From assembly GCA_023443515.1 (NCBI GenBank), contig JAEZUC010000090.1, forward strand, positions 1 to 64,000: a stretch of DNA of 64,000 nt, written 5' to 3'. This document shows, in pieces, positions 27,033 to 36,002 of the stretch. The notes under the pieces are model-generated. The model saw only the letters and a list, made by a program, of their open reading frames with translations. It ran no database searches and had not been told where the DNA came from. Positions within the stretch are counted from its first letter, which is position 1. Each line of letters opens with the position of its first letter. This DNA comes from Bacillota bacterium. GTDB lineage: Bacteria; Bacillota; Clostridia; Acetivibrionales; DSM-1351. Made by a program: the position numbers and the translations under genes.

Positions 27033-28028
27033 CTATTTCTTCAACCAGCTCATCATTTTTCTAAGCTCTGCTCCTACTGTCTCAAGCTGGTGTTCTGTTT
27101 CGTTTCTTCTCATTGATATAAAGTTAGCTCTTCCTGCCGCTTTATTCTCAATTATCCAGTTGGCAGCGAACTTACCGTCCTGAATTTCCTTGAGCACCTT
27201 TTTCATTTCTTTTCTGGTTTCATCAGTGATTATTCTCTTTCCTGTTACATAATCACCGTATTCTGCGGTATCGCTAATGGAGTATCTCATTTCACCGAAT
27301 CCGCCTTGATTGATAAGGTCTACAATCAGCTTCATTTCGTGTATACACTCAAAATAAGCTATTTCAGGCTGATAGCCCGCTGCTACCAAGGTTTCAAAAC
27401 CCGCCTTCATCAATTCTGTAACACCACCGCAAAGTACAGCCTGTTCACCGAACAAGTCAGTTTCGGTCTCTTCTCTAAAGGTTGTTTCAAGTATTCCAGC
27501 TCTGCCTGCTCCAATGCCGGATGCATATGCCAAAGCGTATTCCTTTGCTTTTCCGGAAGCATCCTTCTCTACTGCAATCAGTGCAGGTACTCCCCTGCCT
27601 TCCTTGTACTGACTTCTTACTGTGTGTCCCGGGCCTTTTGGTGCAACCATAATTACATCAACATCAGCCGGAGCAATTATCTGCTTGAAGTTTATATTGA
27701 AGCCATGTGCAAACATAAGAATGTTGCCTGCTTCAAGGTTAGGTGCTATACACTCCTCATACATTGCAGCCTGTTTTTCATCGGGAATGAGTATCATTAT
27801 GATATCAGCCATTTTCGCAGCTGCTGCTGTATCATAAACCTTCAGTCCATCTGCCTCTACCTGCTTTCTTCTTGCAGATGTCGGAGTAAGTCCTACTATA
27901 ACGTTAACTCCGCTGTCTTTTAAGTTTTGTGCATGTGCATGCCCCTGACTTCCGTATCCTATCACCGCTACTGTTTTTCCCTCCAGTAGTTTCAAATTGC
28001 AATCACTGTCATAATACATTTTTGCGAT
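27033..28028 (-). CDS. ilvC: Ketol-acid reductoisomerase, probable ATC start
   Basis: A class I reductoisomerase converting acetolactate or acetohydroxybutyrate to dihydroxy acids with NADPH. It has the Rossmann motif GYGSQGHAHAQN, the conserved FAHGFNI and PKGPGHTVRSQY, and acidic metal ligands in the C-terminal helical knotted domain (ETDLFGEQAVL). The first ATG (28019) lies 18 bases after the only good ribosome site, AGGAGG (28043-28038). An in-frame ATC at 28028 lies 9 bases after it and gives the N terminus MAKMYYDSD, which is typical of the family. I therefore annotate 331 residues from ATC; the conservative choice is 328 residues from 28019. Third gene of the ilv operon. Confidence 0.93.
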   Translation of the reverse strand: MAKMYYDSDCNLKLLEGKTVAVIGYGSQGHAHAQNLKDSGVNVIVGLTPTSARRKQVEADGLKVYDTAAAAKMADIIMILIPDEKQAAMYEECIAPNLEAGNILMFAHGFNINFKQIIAPADVDVIMVAPKGPGHTVRSQYKEGRGVPALIAVEKDASGKAKEYALAYASGIGAGRAGILETTFREETETDLFGEQAVLCGGVTELMKAGFETLVAAGYQPEIAYFECIHEMKLIVDLINQGGFGEMRYSISDTAEYGDYVTGKRIITDETRKEMKKVLKEIQDGKFAANWIIENKAAGRANFISMRRNETEHQLETVGAELRKMMSWLKK

Positions 28029-28061
28029 ATTCTTAAGCCTCCTGTTTTTTTATGTTAGTTC

Positions 28062-28571
28062 TCATTCTTCCATACTTCCTGCCTTAATGTATTTGTTTCC
28101 TCTTTCAATAGCAATGGTACCCGTCCTTACAATTTCCTTTATTCCAAACTGTCTTAGCATATCCTCAAGAGCCCTGACTTTATCACTGGAACCTGATATT
28201 TCAACTGTTAATGTATTCTTTGACACATCCACAATTTTTGCTCTGAATATTTCAACTATCTGTACAATTTCCGACCTTGTAGAGGATGTTGCATTAACTT
28301 TTATCAACGCAAGCTCACGGCTTACTGATTCCGAGTTTTCCAGCGCTCTTATTTTTATTATGTCAATCAGCTTGTTAAGCTGCTTGCTTACCTGTTCAAC
28401 TGTGTATTCATCTCCATCAACTACGATAGTCATTCTTGATACTTCAGGATTTTCAGTTACCCCCACCGCAAGGCTGTCAATATTGAAACCCCTTCTGCTG
28501 AATAGGCCGGCTACTCTTGACAACACTCCGGAGCGGTTTTCAACTAATACGGAAAGTATATGCTTTGCCAT
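28062..28571 (-). CDS. ilvN: Acetolactate synthase small (regulatory) subunit
   Basis: A 169-residue regulatory subunit. The N-terminal ACT domain (about 1-75, HILSVLVENRSGVLSRVAGL) binds valine for feedback control, and the C-terminal ALS_ss domain (about 80-160) contacts the catalytic subunit. The start is the ATG at 28571, 7 to 8 bases after GGGGGG; a TTG two codons earlier is less likely. It is 18 bases after ilvB, so the two subunits are made together. Confidence 0.94.
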   Translation of the reverse strand: MAKHILSVLVENRSGVLSRVAGLFSRRGFNIDSLAVGVTENPEVSRMTIVVDGDEYTVEQVSKQLNKLIDIIKIRALENSESVSRELALIKVNATSSTRSEIVQIVEIFRAKIVDVSKNTLTVEISGSSDKVRALEDMLRQFGIKEIVRTGTIAIERGNKYIKAGSMEE

Positions 28572-28589
28572 TTTCAATCCCCCCTCTGC

Positions 28590-30212
28590 CTAAACTGTCC
28601 CTTCTTCAGGGTCTATATTACATTCCAACAGATATACACCGTCATCATCAAGAAATCTGTCCAATGCGCCGTCTATCTGGGAATCACAGGTTATTTTTTC
28701 AGATTTGAATCCATATGCTTCCGCTATTTTAACGAAATCAGGGTTATCATCCAGAAATACCTGCGAATATCTCTTTTTATATTTGTTCTTCTGCATTTCC
28801 CGAACCATACCAAGCCTGTTATTATTGAGTATAAGGATTTTTACTCCCAGCCTGTTTTGCTTTATGGTACCCATTTCCGGCATCGACATCTGAAAACTTC
28901 CGTCACCGCCTATAACAACTACCGTACTGTCAGGTCTGCCTGTCTTGGCTCCGACGCCTGCCGGAAGTCCGTAACCCATAGTTCCCAACCCCCCTGAGGT
29001 GATAAAAGACCCCGGGGTTCTTGCAATAAAATTGTTTGCAGCCCATATCTGGTTTTGTCCGACTTCTGTAACTACTATTGCGTCATCATTAAGTCTTTTT
29101 GAAAGCTCTGCTATAAGTTTCTTGGGGTTTACATAATTGCTGTTCTCTGTTAGTTCAACCTTGTTCTTCTTAACAGCCTGTTGCAGACTATCTACCCATT
29201 GCGAAGTATTACAGTTTTGAATAGCCTTATACAAGTCCTCAAGAATCAATCTGGCATCACCTACCACAGGTATGGTAGTACTTACATTTTTACCTATCTC
29301 GGCAGGGTCAATGTCAATATGAATTATTCCGGCCTTTTCAGCTATCTTGCCTGCCGTTCCCAAAGCACGGTCACCTACCCTTGCCCCGATTATTATAAGG
29401 AGGTCAGTGTTATGTACCGCATAGTTGGCTGCATATACTCCATGGGAACCCAACATTCCAAAATTCAAAGTATGGCCTGTCGGTATTGAACCAATTCCCA
29501 TTAAGGTTGTGACTACAGGTATCTGATACTTCTCTGCAAGCCTTGTCATTATTTCAGACGCTTTTGCAGTGATAACTCCCCCTCCTGCACATATAACCGG
29601 CCTTTGTGAGCCGGAAACTGCCTCAGCAATCTTTTTTATCTGCTGGGGATGACCTTTATAATTTGGCTTGTATCCCTTAATATCTACCTCATCGGGATAT
29701 CTGAAATCAAGAGTATCCGTCTGTATGTCCACAGGTATATCTATCAGTACCGGCCCAGGCCTGCCGGTAGAAGCAATATGGAAAGCCTCTTTTAGTATTC
29801 TGGGTAAATCCTTGATGTTTTTCACCAGGTAGTTATGCTTGCAGAAGGGTTCTGTAGCTCCTGTAATGTCTGCCTCCTGAAACACATCCCTGCCTATCAA
29901 ATCAAGGGAAACCTGACCTGTAATAGCGACCATAGGAATTGAATCCGAGTATGCAGTTGCGATCCCTGTTATAAGATTTGTGGCACCGGGCCCCGAAGTG
30001 GCTACACACACGCCTGTTTTTCCGGTAACTCTTGAATATCCGCTGGCAGCATGTGCTGCTCCCTGCTCGTTTCTTGTAAGTACGTGATTGATATCTGAAT
30101 CCAGCAGTGCATCATAAAATGGACAGATTGCCGCACCGGGATATCCGAAAATTGTAGTTACATTTTCCAACTCAAGTGCCTTTACCATTGCTTGAGCTCC
30201 TGTTATTTTCAA
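28590..30212 (-). CDS. ilvB: Acetolactate synthase large (catalytic) subunit
   Basis: A 540-residue ThDP- and FAD-dependent acetohydroxyacid synthase, the first common step of valine, leucine and isoleucine synthesis. The ThDP-activating Glu is in TRNEQGAAH; the central FAD domain has VTTLMGIGSIP and GMLGSHG; the ThDP/Mg motif is GGDGSFQM followed by NNNRLGM. I choose the TTG at 30212 because AGGAGG lies 7 bases before it; the TTG at 30218 is too close. Expression should be controlled by the leucine T-box immediately upstream. Confidence 0.95.
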   Translation of the reverse strand: MKITGAQAMVKALELENVTTIFGYPGAAICPFYDALLDSDINHVLTRNEQGAAHAASGYSRVTGKTGVCVATSGPGATNLITGIATAYSDSIPMVAITGQVSLDLIGRDVFQEADITGATEPFCKHNYLVKNIKDLPRILKEAFHIASTGRPGPVLIDIPVDIQTDTLDFRYPDEVDIKGYKPNYKGHPQQIKKIAEAVSGSQRPVICAGGGVITAKASEIMTRLAEKYQIPVVTTLMGIGSIPTGHTLNFGMLGSHGVYAANYAVHNTDLLIIIGARVGDRALGTAGKIAEKAGIIHIDIDPAEIGKNVSTTIPVVGDARLILEDLYKAIQNCNTSQWVDSLQQAVKKNKVELTENSNYVNPKKLIAELSKRLNDDAIVVTEVGQNQIWAANNFIARTPGSFITSGGLGTMGYGLPAGVGAKTGRPDSTVVVIGGDGSFQMSMPEMGTIKQNRLGVKILILNNNRLGMVREMQKNKYKKRYSQVFLDDNPDFVKIAEAYGFKSEKITCDSQIDGALDRFLDDDGVYLLECNIDPEEGTV

Positions 30213-30257
30213 TGGCAATCCTCCTTTTACTATAGTTCTATACTCAGATTAGTTATA

Positions 30258-30545
30258 AAAAACCCCTCACCTCTGCTTTTACGCAGGGACGAGGGGATAA
30301 TTCCGCCGTGGTACCACCCTGATTTGATGCAGGTATCAAACTGCATCCTCAGTGAGCAACCGGACGCGCGTCCGTGCTCTATAGCTATATCGTTGCCACC
30401 GCCGATACTTAATCAAAGCTGAATCTTTAGGTACCGGGCCTCCGGAATGAGTTATACATGTATCTATTGTACCGTCTTCCACCAACCGCCGGTTCTCTTT
30501 AACAAATCAATACATCTTGTTTTCCATCATAAGCTATATATTTTT
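30258..30545 (-). promoter_or_regulatory. Leucine T-box riboswitch of the ilv-leu operon
   Basis: On the minus strand the leader has a Stem I region with AAAGAGAA and GGTTGGTGGAA, a probable specifier codon CTC (Leu, 30451-30449, in AACTCATTCC), and the T-box core AGGGTGGTACCACGG (30320-30306). A terminator follows: CCCCTC...GAGGGG then TTTTTT (30300-30257). Uncharged tRNA-Leu would favour antitermination. No gene lies in 30213-30693. Confidence 0.9.
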
Positions 30546-30590
30546 ACAATTAATCTCTTTACAAAAGTTGTAAGCCTTAGTTTAGAAATA

Positions 30591-30619
30591 ATTATAGCAT
30601 CATATTCTTAGAGCGTCAA
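30591..30619 (-). promoter_or_regulatory. Promoter of the ilv-leu operon
   Basis: TTGACG (30619-30614) and TATAAT (30596-30591) on the minus strand are 17 bp apart. Transcription would begin near 30584, about 40 bases before the T-box Stem I. Confidence 0.8.
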
Positions 30620-30693
30620 TAAAAGGCATTTAACGTTTTCTGACCAGTTTAGCTTAAGTTTTTAATGTTTTATGTTGTTGGAGGAACAATGGC

Positions 30694-32253
30694 TCATAAT
30701 CCTGAATACTCAAACAAATCAAAATCAGCCGTATTCCTGCTGGCATAACCATTGCTACTGGCAAACATTCCGACATACGTTCCGACAAACCCTCCTGCAA
30801 CATCGGTACTCAGTATCCTTCCGTCTACATTGACTGCCAGTTCCATAAGCTGATTTTCATCTCCGAAGTAGAAATTGTAATCCTGCCCGCAGGCCTGAAC
30901 TACCATATGAATACTGTTCTGAGTAATTTCTTTTTGAGCAATAACGCTTTCCTTTCCGTCATTACATACAACCAGCCTTATTATGTTTTTCTCTCCTGAA
31001 CGGGTACATTCCAATCTCATGTGATAATTATTATTTTGTATTACCAATATGCCCGCTGCTTCATTTTCGTTCTCAGGTAAAAACTCCATTATTGTTTTTG
31101 CCCTAAAATTTATGTGTTGCTGGCGCCTTCCAATATAGCTGGGGTTTTTCTGCTCAGTAATTTTTTCAGGTCTCAACTTTAGCCTTAAAAATCCGGGGCG
31201 TTCGGTAAGGCTGTAGAAGTTTTCTCTTGGAGTACGTACAAAATTCCATATAAAACTAAGTTTTTCATTGTCGAAGTCGTCACAAGCGGGTACTTCAACA
31301 GGATTATCAGGGGAAAGCTTTGGCCTTTCATAGGTAAACTCAACTCTTCCGCTCAAAGGACTTACTACAGGCCAACCGTCTTCCCAGATTACGGGAATTA
31401 GGAATGTTTCTCGGCCCATATTTCTGTAGTATCCGCCATACGGCCTTGATGCCAGTGCCACCATCCACCACTCACCGTTCTGAGTTTCAACAAGGTCTGC
31501 GTGGCCTACATTTGCTATAGGGTATTTTCTTCCTAAATGCCTGTGGGTTAGAATGGGATTTCCATTGCAACCCTCATAAGGCCCTGTTATATTTGTACTT
31601 CTGGCGATTGTAACCGAATGATGATAATCTGTGCCACCTTCGGCAATCATAAGATAATAGTATCCATTAATTTTATATATATGTGGACCTTCAGGCCACA
31701 CTGCATTCCTCATTGCGCCTCTCCACAACCCGTATCTTGGGCCTGTCAGCTGCATCTTTTGGGTGTCCAGTTCCCGCATCCAGATTTCGTTGTCTCCATA
31801 GTAGGTTCCATCAGGCGCATCACTGGTTCCCATAAAATATATCTTTCCGTCATCGTCAAAGAAAAGTGACGGGTCTATGCCGGGTGCATCCGCCAGCCAG
31901 TATGGTTCTGACCAAGGGCCTTCCGGTTTTTCCGCTGTTATTATGAAATTGCCCTTTTTTCCTTCGTTGGTACATGCAATATAAAACAGGCCTTTACTAT
32001 ATCTTATGGTTGGAGCATATATTCCCTGGGATTGTTCAAGTTCATCTAATTCTAGCTGAGTTGTCCTGTCTAAGGCGTGTCCTATTTGTTTCCAATTGAC
32101 TAAATCCTTGCTGTGGAAAATCGGTAATCCCGGAAAATATGTAAAGCTTGATGTAACAAGATAATAGTCATCGTTTACTCGGCATATTGATGGATCAGGA
32201 TAAAAACCCGGCAAAATGGGATTACTAAAATAATTACAATCTTTTTTTGTCAA
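30694..32253 (-). CDS. GH43 family beta-xylosidase-type glycosidase
   Basis: A 519-residue cytoplasmic enzyme with no signal peptide. The five-bladed propeller has the three expected acids: D20 in FYPDPS (base), D127 in GIDPSLF (pKa modulator) and E188 in WPEGPH (acid). The C-terminal part (from about 325) is the beta-sandwich usual in GH43 beta-xylosidases (NYHMRLECTRSG). It probably cleaves xylo-oligosaccharides taken up from plant fibre and feeds XylA/XylB; arabinofuranosidase activity is an alternative in this family. The start is a TTG at 32253 with GGGAGG upstream. No copy of the xyl palindrome is seen upstream, so control may differ. Confidence 0.88.
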   Translation of the reverse strand: MTKKDCNYFSNPILPGFYPDPSICRVNDDYYLVTSSFTYFPGLPIFHSKDLVNWKQIGHALDRTTQLELDELEQSQGIYAPTIRYSKGLFYIACTNEGKKGNFIITAEKPEGPWSEPYWLADAPGIDPSLFFDDDGKIYFMGTSDAPDGTYYGDNEIWMRELDTQKMQLTGPRYGLWRGAMRNAVWPEGPHIYKINGYYYLMIAEGGTDYHHSVTIARSTNITGPYEGCNGNPILTHRHLGRKYPIANVGHADLVETQNGEWWMVALASRPYGGYYRNMGRETFLIPVIWEDGWPVVSPLSGRVEFTYERPKLSPDNPVEVPACDDFDNEKLSFIWNFVRTPRENFYSLTERPGFLRLKLRPEKITEQKNPSYIGRRQQHINFRAKTIMEFLPENENEAAGILVIQNNNYHMRLECTRSGEKNIIRLVVCNDGKESVIAQKEITQNSIHMVVQACGQDYNFYFGDENQLMELAVNVDGRILSTDVAGGFVGTYVGMFASSNGYASRNTADFDLFEYSGL

Positions 32254-32301
32254 ATATAACGCCTCCCTACAGAAATAATTATTTAAGTATCAAAATTGGT
32301 G

Positions 32302-32334
32302 AATGTATCATCCCCGGAACAAGGATGATACATT
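32302..32334. repeat. 12-bp inverted repeat upstream of GH43
   Basis: AATGTATCATCC (32302-32313) and GGATGATACATT (32323-32334) are perfect complements with a 9-base spacer. It lies between the thioredoxin-like gene and GH43. It lacks a clear T run on the minus strand, so it could be an operator for GH43 or a weak terminator. Confidence 0.55.
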
Positions 32335-32379
32335 TCAAGCAATAAGGATAGTTTAGCATAATTTACTTCCATTTATTAT

Positions 32380-32739
32380 TTAATGTCCTATAATTTCCAT
32401 AAACCTATCCTTGGATATATAATTTGTCTCCTCTATCAAGGTTCCGTTCCTGTAGAACCTTAAATATGGTATTTCTGAATTTCCCAGTTGCTCCTCCTTG
32501 AAGCTTTTAAATTCTTCAAAATAGTCTGTTGTATTATATACCAGCTCATATACATCAATATCCATTTTCACATCTGTACTATCGTATAACCAGGTTTTCA
32601 GCGCCTGCCACTGGGGACACCAATCCTGCGTTAGTATTATAAGTACTATTTCCTTTGAAGCTATAACACTCTTGTCAAACTCCCCGTTCTGCATGGCATT
32701 TAAAGCTTGTTCTTTCTTTATTTCGGCTTTATTTATCAT
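32380..32739 (-). CDS. Thioredoxin-fold protein with a single active-site cysteine
   Basis: A 119-residue protein with thioredoxin-like layout: a beta strand (IVLIILTQD) leading into the active-site turn WCPQW, and the cis-Pro region SEIPYLRFYRNG later. Only the first Cys (C41) is present; the second position of C-x-x-C is Trp44. It therefore cannot cycle as a normal dithiol thioredoxin and may act as a monothiol or binding protein. It lies 28 bases after tadA on the same strand, so probably co-transcribed. The function is otherwise unknown. Confidence 0.75.
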   Translation of the reverse strand: MINKAEIKKEQALNAMQNGEFDKSVIASKEIVLIILTQDWCPQWQALKTWLYDSTDVKMDIDVYELVYNTTDYFEEFKSFKEEQLGNSEIPYLRFYRNGTLIEETNYISKDRFMEIIGH

Positions 32740-32767
32740 AAGTTCCCGTCCTTTTTTTAAGTGTTAT

Positions 32768-33226
32768 TTAAGTTTTTCTCAGCTCTTTAAAAAATTCTGT
32801 TAATATATTTCCACATTCTTCGAACATTAATCCATATACTACGTCAACCCTGTGATTAAATTGAGGAACTCTGAATAAATCTACTACTGACCCTGCAGCA
32901 CCTGCTTTTTTGTCCATCGCCCCTATATAAAGCGTTTTTATCCTTGACTGAATGATAGCGCCAGCACACATGGCACACGGCTCCAAAGTAACGTACATGT
33001 CACAACCGTCCAACCTCCATGTCCCAAGCTTCTTTGCGGCTTTTTTTAAAGCTTCTATTTCGGCATGGGATGTAACGTCTTGCTTTTCTTCCTTTTGATT
33101 GCAGCCATAGGCTATAATTTCACCATCCCTCACAACAACTGCCCCAACCGGAGATTCGCCCTTTTCATATGCCTCTTTTGCTTTTTCAATTGCTGCAAGC
33201 ATAAACTGCTCATTTCTGGTATACAT
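32768..33226 (-). CDS. tadA: tRNA-specific adenosine deaminase
   Basis: A 152-residue enzyme that deaminates the wobble A34 of tRNA-Arg(ACG) to inosine. The zinc/catalytic motifs are HAE (H54, E56) and PCAMC (C84, C87). The C-terminal region FNHRVDVVYG is typical of bacterial TadA. The start is the ATG at 33226, 5 bases after GGAGG; earlier in-frame ATGs at 33238 and 33229 lie before or too close to that site. It is divergent from gmd. Confidence 0.93.
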   Translation of the reverse strand: MYTRNEQFMLAAIEKAKEAYEKGESPVGAVVVRDGEIIAYGCNQKEEKQDVTSHAEIEALKKAAKKLGTWRLDGCDMYVTLEPCAMCAGAIIQSRIKTLYIGAMDKKAGAAGSVVDLFRVPQFNHRVDVVYGLMFEECGNILTEFFKELRKT

Positions 33227-33431
33227 CATAACCTCCATTAAGTATTATTGCTTAATTAATTACTATATATTATAACTCCGGGACACGAAAATAGATATTT
33301 TGTACAACAACACATCGTAATTACATTAATTATTTTAATAAGTCAGTACCATAACTAAATTATAAACATATTATGTTATCAGAATGCTAGCTATACAACT
33401 ATTTGTATAACTATAAAAAAGGAGCGTATGC

Positions 33432-34457
33432 ATGAAAAAAGCTTTAATAACAGGTATAACTGGTCAGGATGGCTCATATTTGTCGGAGTTTCTATTAGAT
33501 AAAGGCTATGAAGTTCATGGAATTATTAGAAGAAGTAGTGGTCTTAATACCCAAAGGATATCTCATCTTCTTGCAGATAAAACAGGAGAAAATTCGCAAA
33601 TTTCCTTACACTTTGGGGATTTGTCTGACTCCGGCAGTCTTAGCAAACTTATATATAGGATACAACCTAATGAAGTTTATAATTTGGGTGCCCAAAGTCA
33701 CGTTAAAGTATCCTTTGACGTCCCTGAGTACACAGGAGACGTTGACGCACTTGGAACTGTCAGACTTTTAGAGAGCATCAGGGAAGTTAACCCCTACATC
33801 AAATTTTATCAAGCTTCCTCAAGTGAATTATTTGGTAAGGTAAGAGAAACTCCTCAAAGTGAGACAACTCCATTTTATCCGAGAAGTCCATATGGAGTAG
33901 CCAAAATGTATTCTTACTGGATTACGGTAAACTACCGGGAAGCATACGACCTTTTTGCCTGCAACGGAATTCTCTTTAATCATGAATCTCCCAGAAGGGG
34001 AGAAACCTTTGTAACCCGTAAGATAACCAAGGGTATATCCGACATATTGAATGGTAAAACAGATAAAATTTATCTTGGTAATATAGACGCTAAAAGAGAC
34101 TGGGGTTTTGCAGGTGATTATGTAGAGGCAATGTGGCTGATGCTTCAGCAGAGTGAACCTGACGACTATGTTATAGCTACCGGGGAAACTCATACTGTAA
34201 GAGAATTTTGTAATCTTGCCTTCAAACACATAGGAATAACTCTGGAATGGCAAGGCTCAGGCCAACAAGAACAGGCGGTAGACAGTTCTACGGGAAGAGA
34301 GCTTATTAATATCAGTAGCAAGTTTTTCCGTCCAACAGAGGTAGATTTACTTCTAGGAGATCCGTCCAAGGCTAAAAGTAAACTAAAATGGACGCAGAAG
34401 GTCTCTTTTGAAGAACTGGTAAAAATGATGGTTGAAAGTGATTTAAATGGGGGATGA
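33432..34457 (+). CDS. gmd: GDP-mannose 4,6-dehydratase
   Basis: A 341-residue extended SDR enzyme that converts GDP-D-mannose to GDP-4-keto-6-deoxy-D-mannose. The NADP-binding motif is GITGQDGSYLSEFL, the catalytic YxxxK is in SPYGVAKMYSYW, and NGILFNHESPRRGETFVTRK is diagnostic of Gmd. AAAGGAG lies before the ATG. It is followed after 4 bases by fcl, giving the two-step GDP-L-fucose route; GDP-mannose would come from manC at 45.6-46.6 kb. Confidence 0.95.
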   Translation: MKKALITGITGQDGSYLSEFLLDKGYEVHGIIRRSSGLNTQRISHLLADKTGENSQISLHFGDLSDSGSLSKLIYRIQPNEVYNLGAQSHVKVSFDVPEYTGDVDALGTVRLLESIREVNPYIKFYQASSSELFGKVRETPQSETTPFYPRSPYGVAKMYSYWITVNYREAYDLFACNGILFNHESPRRGETFVTRKITKGISDILNGKTDKIYLGNIDAKRDWGFAGDYVEAMWLMLQQSEPDDYVIATGETHTVREFCNLAFKHIGITLEWQGSGQQEQAVDSSTGRELINISSKFFRPTEVDLLLGDPSKAKSKLKWTQKVSFEELVKMMVESDLNGG

Positions 34458-34461
34458 AATA

Positions 34462-35388
34462 ATGAATAAGGAAAGTAAAATCTATGTAGCCGGTCATACT
34501 GGAATGGTCGGCTCTGCAATAGTAAGGAGACTGCAGAAAAACGGATATGAAAATATCCTTTTCAAAAGTCACAAAGAACTTGATCTGACAGATCAAATCT
34601 CAACCGAGCACTTTTTCAGAAATGAAAAACCGGAATATGTTTTCCTTGCAGCGGCAAAAGTAGGCGGAATTCATGCCAACAACACCTTTCCTGCCGATTT
34701 TATAATGGAAAATATGCTTATTGCATGTAATATAATAAAAAGCTCTTTTAATAACGACGTTAAAAAGCTCCTGTTCTTAGGAAGTTCGTGTATATACCCT
34801 AAATTATGCCCTCAGCCTATAAAGGAGGAATATCTTCTGACAGGCGAGCTAGAGCCTACTAACGAGGCTTATGCCCTAGCCAAAATCTCAGGTATAAAAA
34901 TGTGTCAGTCCTACAATAAGCAGTATGGTACACGGTTTATCTCTGCAATGCCTGCAAGTCTATATGGTGTTAATGACAGGTTTGATATTAACAATTCTCA
35001 TGTTATACCTTCAATGATTATTAAGTTCCATGAGGCTAAAATCAATAACAAACCATATGTTGAACTGTGGGGTACGGGAAGCCCGTTGAGGGAATTTCTG
35101 TATGTGGACGATATGGCTGACGCCTGCCTGTATCTTATGCAAAATTATGAAGGAAATGAATTTGTCAACATCGGCTCAGGCCAGGAAATCAGTATCCGTG
35201 AACTTGCAGAAACATTAAAACGCGTAACGGAATATAACGGAGAGCTTGTTTTTGATACTACCAAGCCCGATGGTACACCAAGGCGCGTACTGGATAATAC
35301 TAAGATACATAAGACCGGTTGGAGGCCTCAGGTTGATATAGAAGAAGGCCTGCACAGGGAGTATGAATACTATCTTAAAAATATCTGA
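34462..35388 (+). CDS. fcl: GDP-L-fucose synthase
   Basis: A 308-residue SDR enzyme that epimerises at C3 and C5 and reduces the 4-keto sugar to GDP-L-fucose using NADPH. Motifs: AGHTGMVGSAIVRR, the catalytic region FLGSSCIYPK, and YALAKISGIKMC with the YxxxK pair. GTGSPLREFLYVDDMA is typical of this family. The start is the ATG at 34462, 8 bases after GGGGG. Coupled to gmd by a 4-base gap; a bidirectional terminator follows. Confidence 0.95.
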   Translation: MNKESKIYVAGHTGMVGSAIVRRLQKNGYENILFKSHKELDLTDQISTEHFFRNEKPEYVFLAAAKVGGIHANNTFPADFIMENMLIACNIIKSSFNNDVKKLLFLGSSCIYPKLCPQPIKEEYLLTGELEPTNEAYALAKISGIKMCQSYNKQYGTRFISAMPASLYGVNDRFDINNSHVIPSMIIKFHEAKINNKPYVELWGTGSPLREFLYVDDMADACLYLMQNYEGNEFVNIGSGQEISIRELAETLKRVTEYNGELVFDTTKPDGTPRRVLDNTKIHKTGWRPQVDIEEGLHREYEYYLKNI

Positions 35389-35397
35389 GTTTAGATA

Positions 35398-35438
35398 AAA
35401 AAATGAGGCAGTATAAACTGAAAACTGCCTCATTTTTT
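35398..35438. terminator. Bidirectional terminator between fcl and the DivIVA-like gene
   Basis: AAAAAATGAGGCAGT (35398-35412) pairs perfectly with ACTGCCTCATTTTTT (35424-35438). It serves both converging genes. Confidence 0.9.
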
Positions 35439-35442
35439 TATC

Positions 35443-35916
35443 CTACTCATTATTTTCTTCATTGAATAGTTGCTTTAATACATCAAGTTGTGCACTGATC
35501 AATGCCTCAGACTTTGTTTTAAACGAATACAATTGACCCTTAATTTCATCCAGCTTTCCTCTTGCCCTTATGACTTCCATGTTGGCAGTTTCAATAATTT
35601 TTTGGGCGCTTACCTCGGCTTCATCAGTAATATTTTTTGCTTTCTCACATGCGTTTGTTTTTATTTGTTCACTTGTATGCTGCGCAACTATAATAGAATG
35701 CTGTAAGGATTCTTCAAGTATTTTATAGTGTTGTACGGTCTCATTAAGTAAATCTATTTTGCTTTTCATTTCCTCGTTTTCTTTAACCATGCTTATGTAG
35801 TCCTCACCCACTTGGGCAAGGATCGCATCAACCTGTTTTCTGCAATATCCATTAACCAAGGACTTTTTTATACAGAGGCACTTAAAATCTTCGGGAGTAT
35901 AATACATATCGCTCAT
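35443..35916 (-). CDS. DivIVA-domain coiled-coil protein
   Basis: A 157-residue protein. The N-terminal part resembles the DivIVA membrane-binding domain (KSLVNGYCRKQVDAILAQVG), and from about residue 40 to the end it is a predicted coiled coil. DivIVA-type proteins gather at cell poles, septa or growing wall and recruit other factors. It is the last gene on the minus strand of the glycosyltransferase island, 86 bases after the APH-like gene, so it might place the glycan machinery; that is an inference. Confidence 0.75.
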   Translation of the reverse strand: MSDMYYTPEDFKCLCIKKSLVNGYCRKQVDAILAQVGEDYISMVKENEEMKSKIDLLNETVQHYKILEESLQHSIIVAQHTSEQIKTNACEKAKNITDEAEVSAQKIIETANMEVIRARGKLDEIKGQLYSFKTKSEALISAQLDVLKQLFNEENNE

Positions 35917-36002
35917 CTCCTAAAATTACTCTCATCATAATATATTCCCCAGACAGGAATATATTCTTTATTTGAATAGCCATATGAATGAGAATATAAC
36001 TT

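Noticed and set aside
27306..27923. 205-residue plus-strand frame opposite ilvC
   Set aside because: Antisense to a strongly conserved gene, with Cys/Tyr-rich sequence and no start signal.
28087..28593. 168-residue plus-strand frame opposite ilvN
   Set aside because: Mirror frame of ilvN; no independent evidence.
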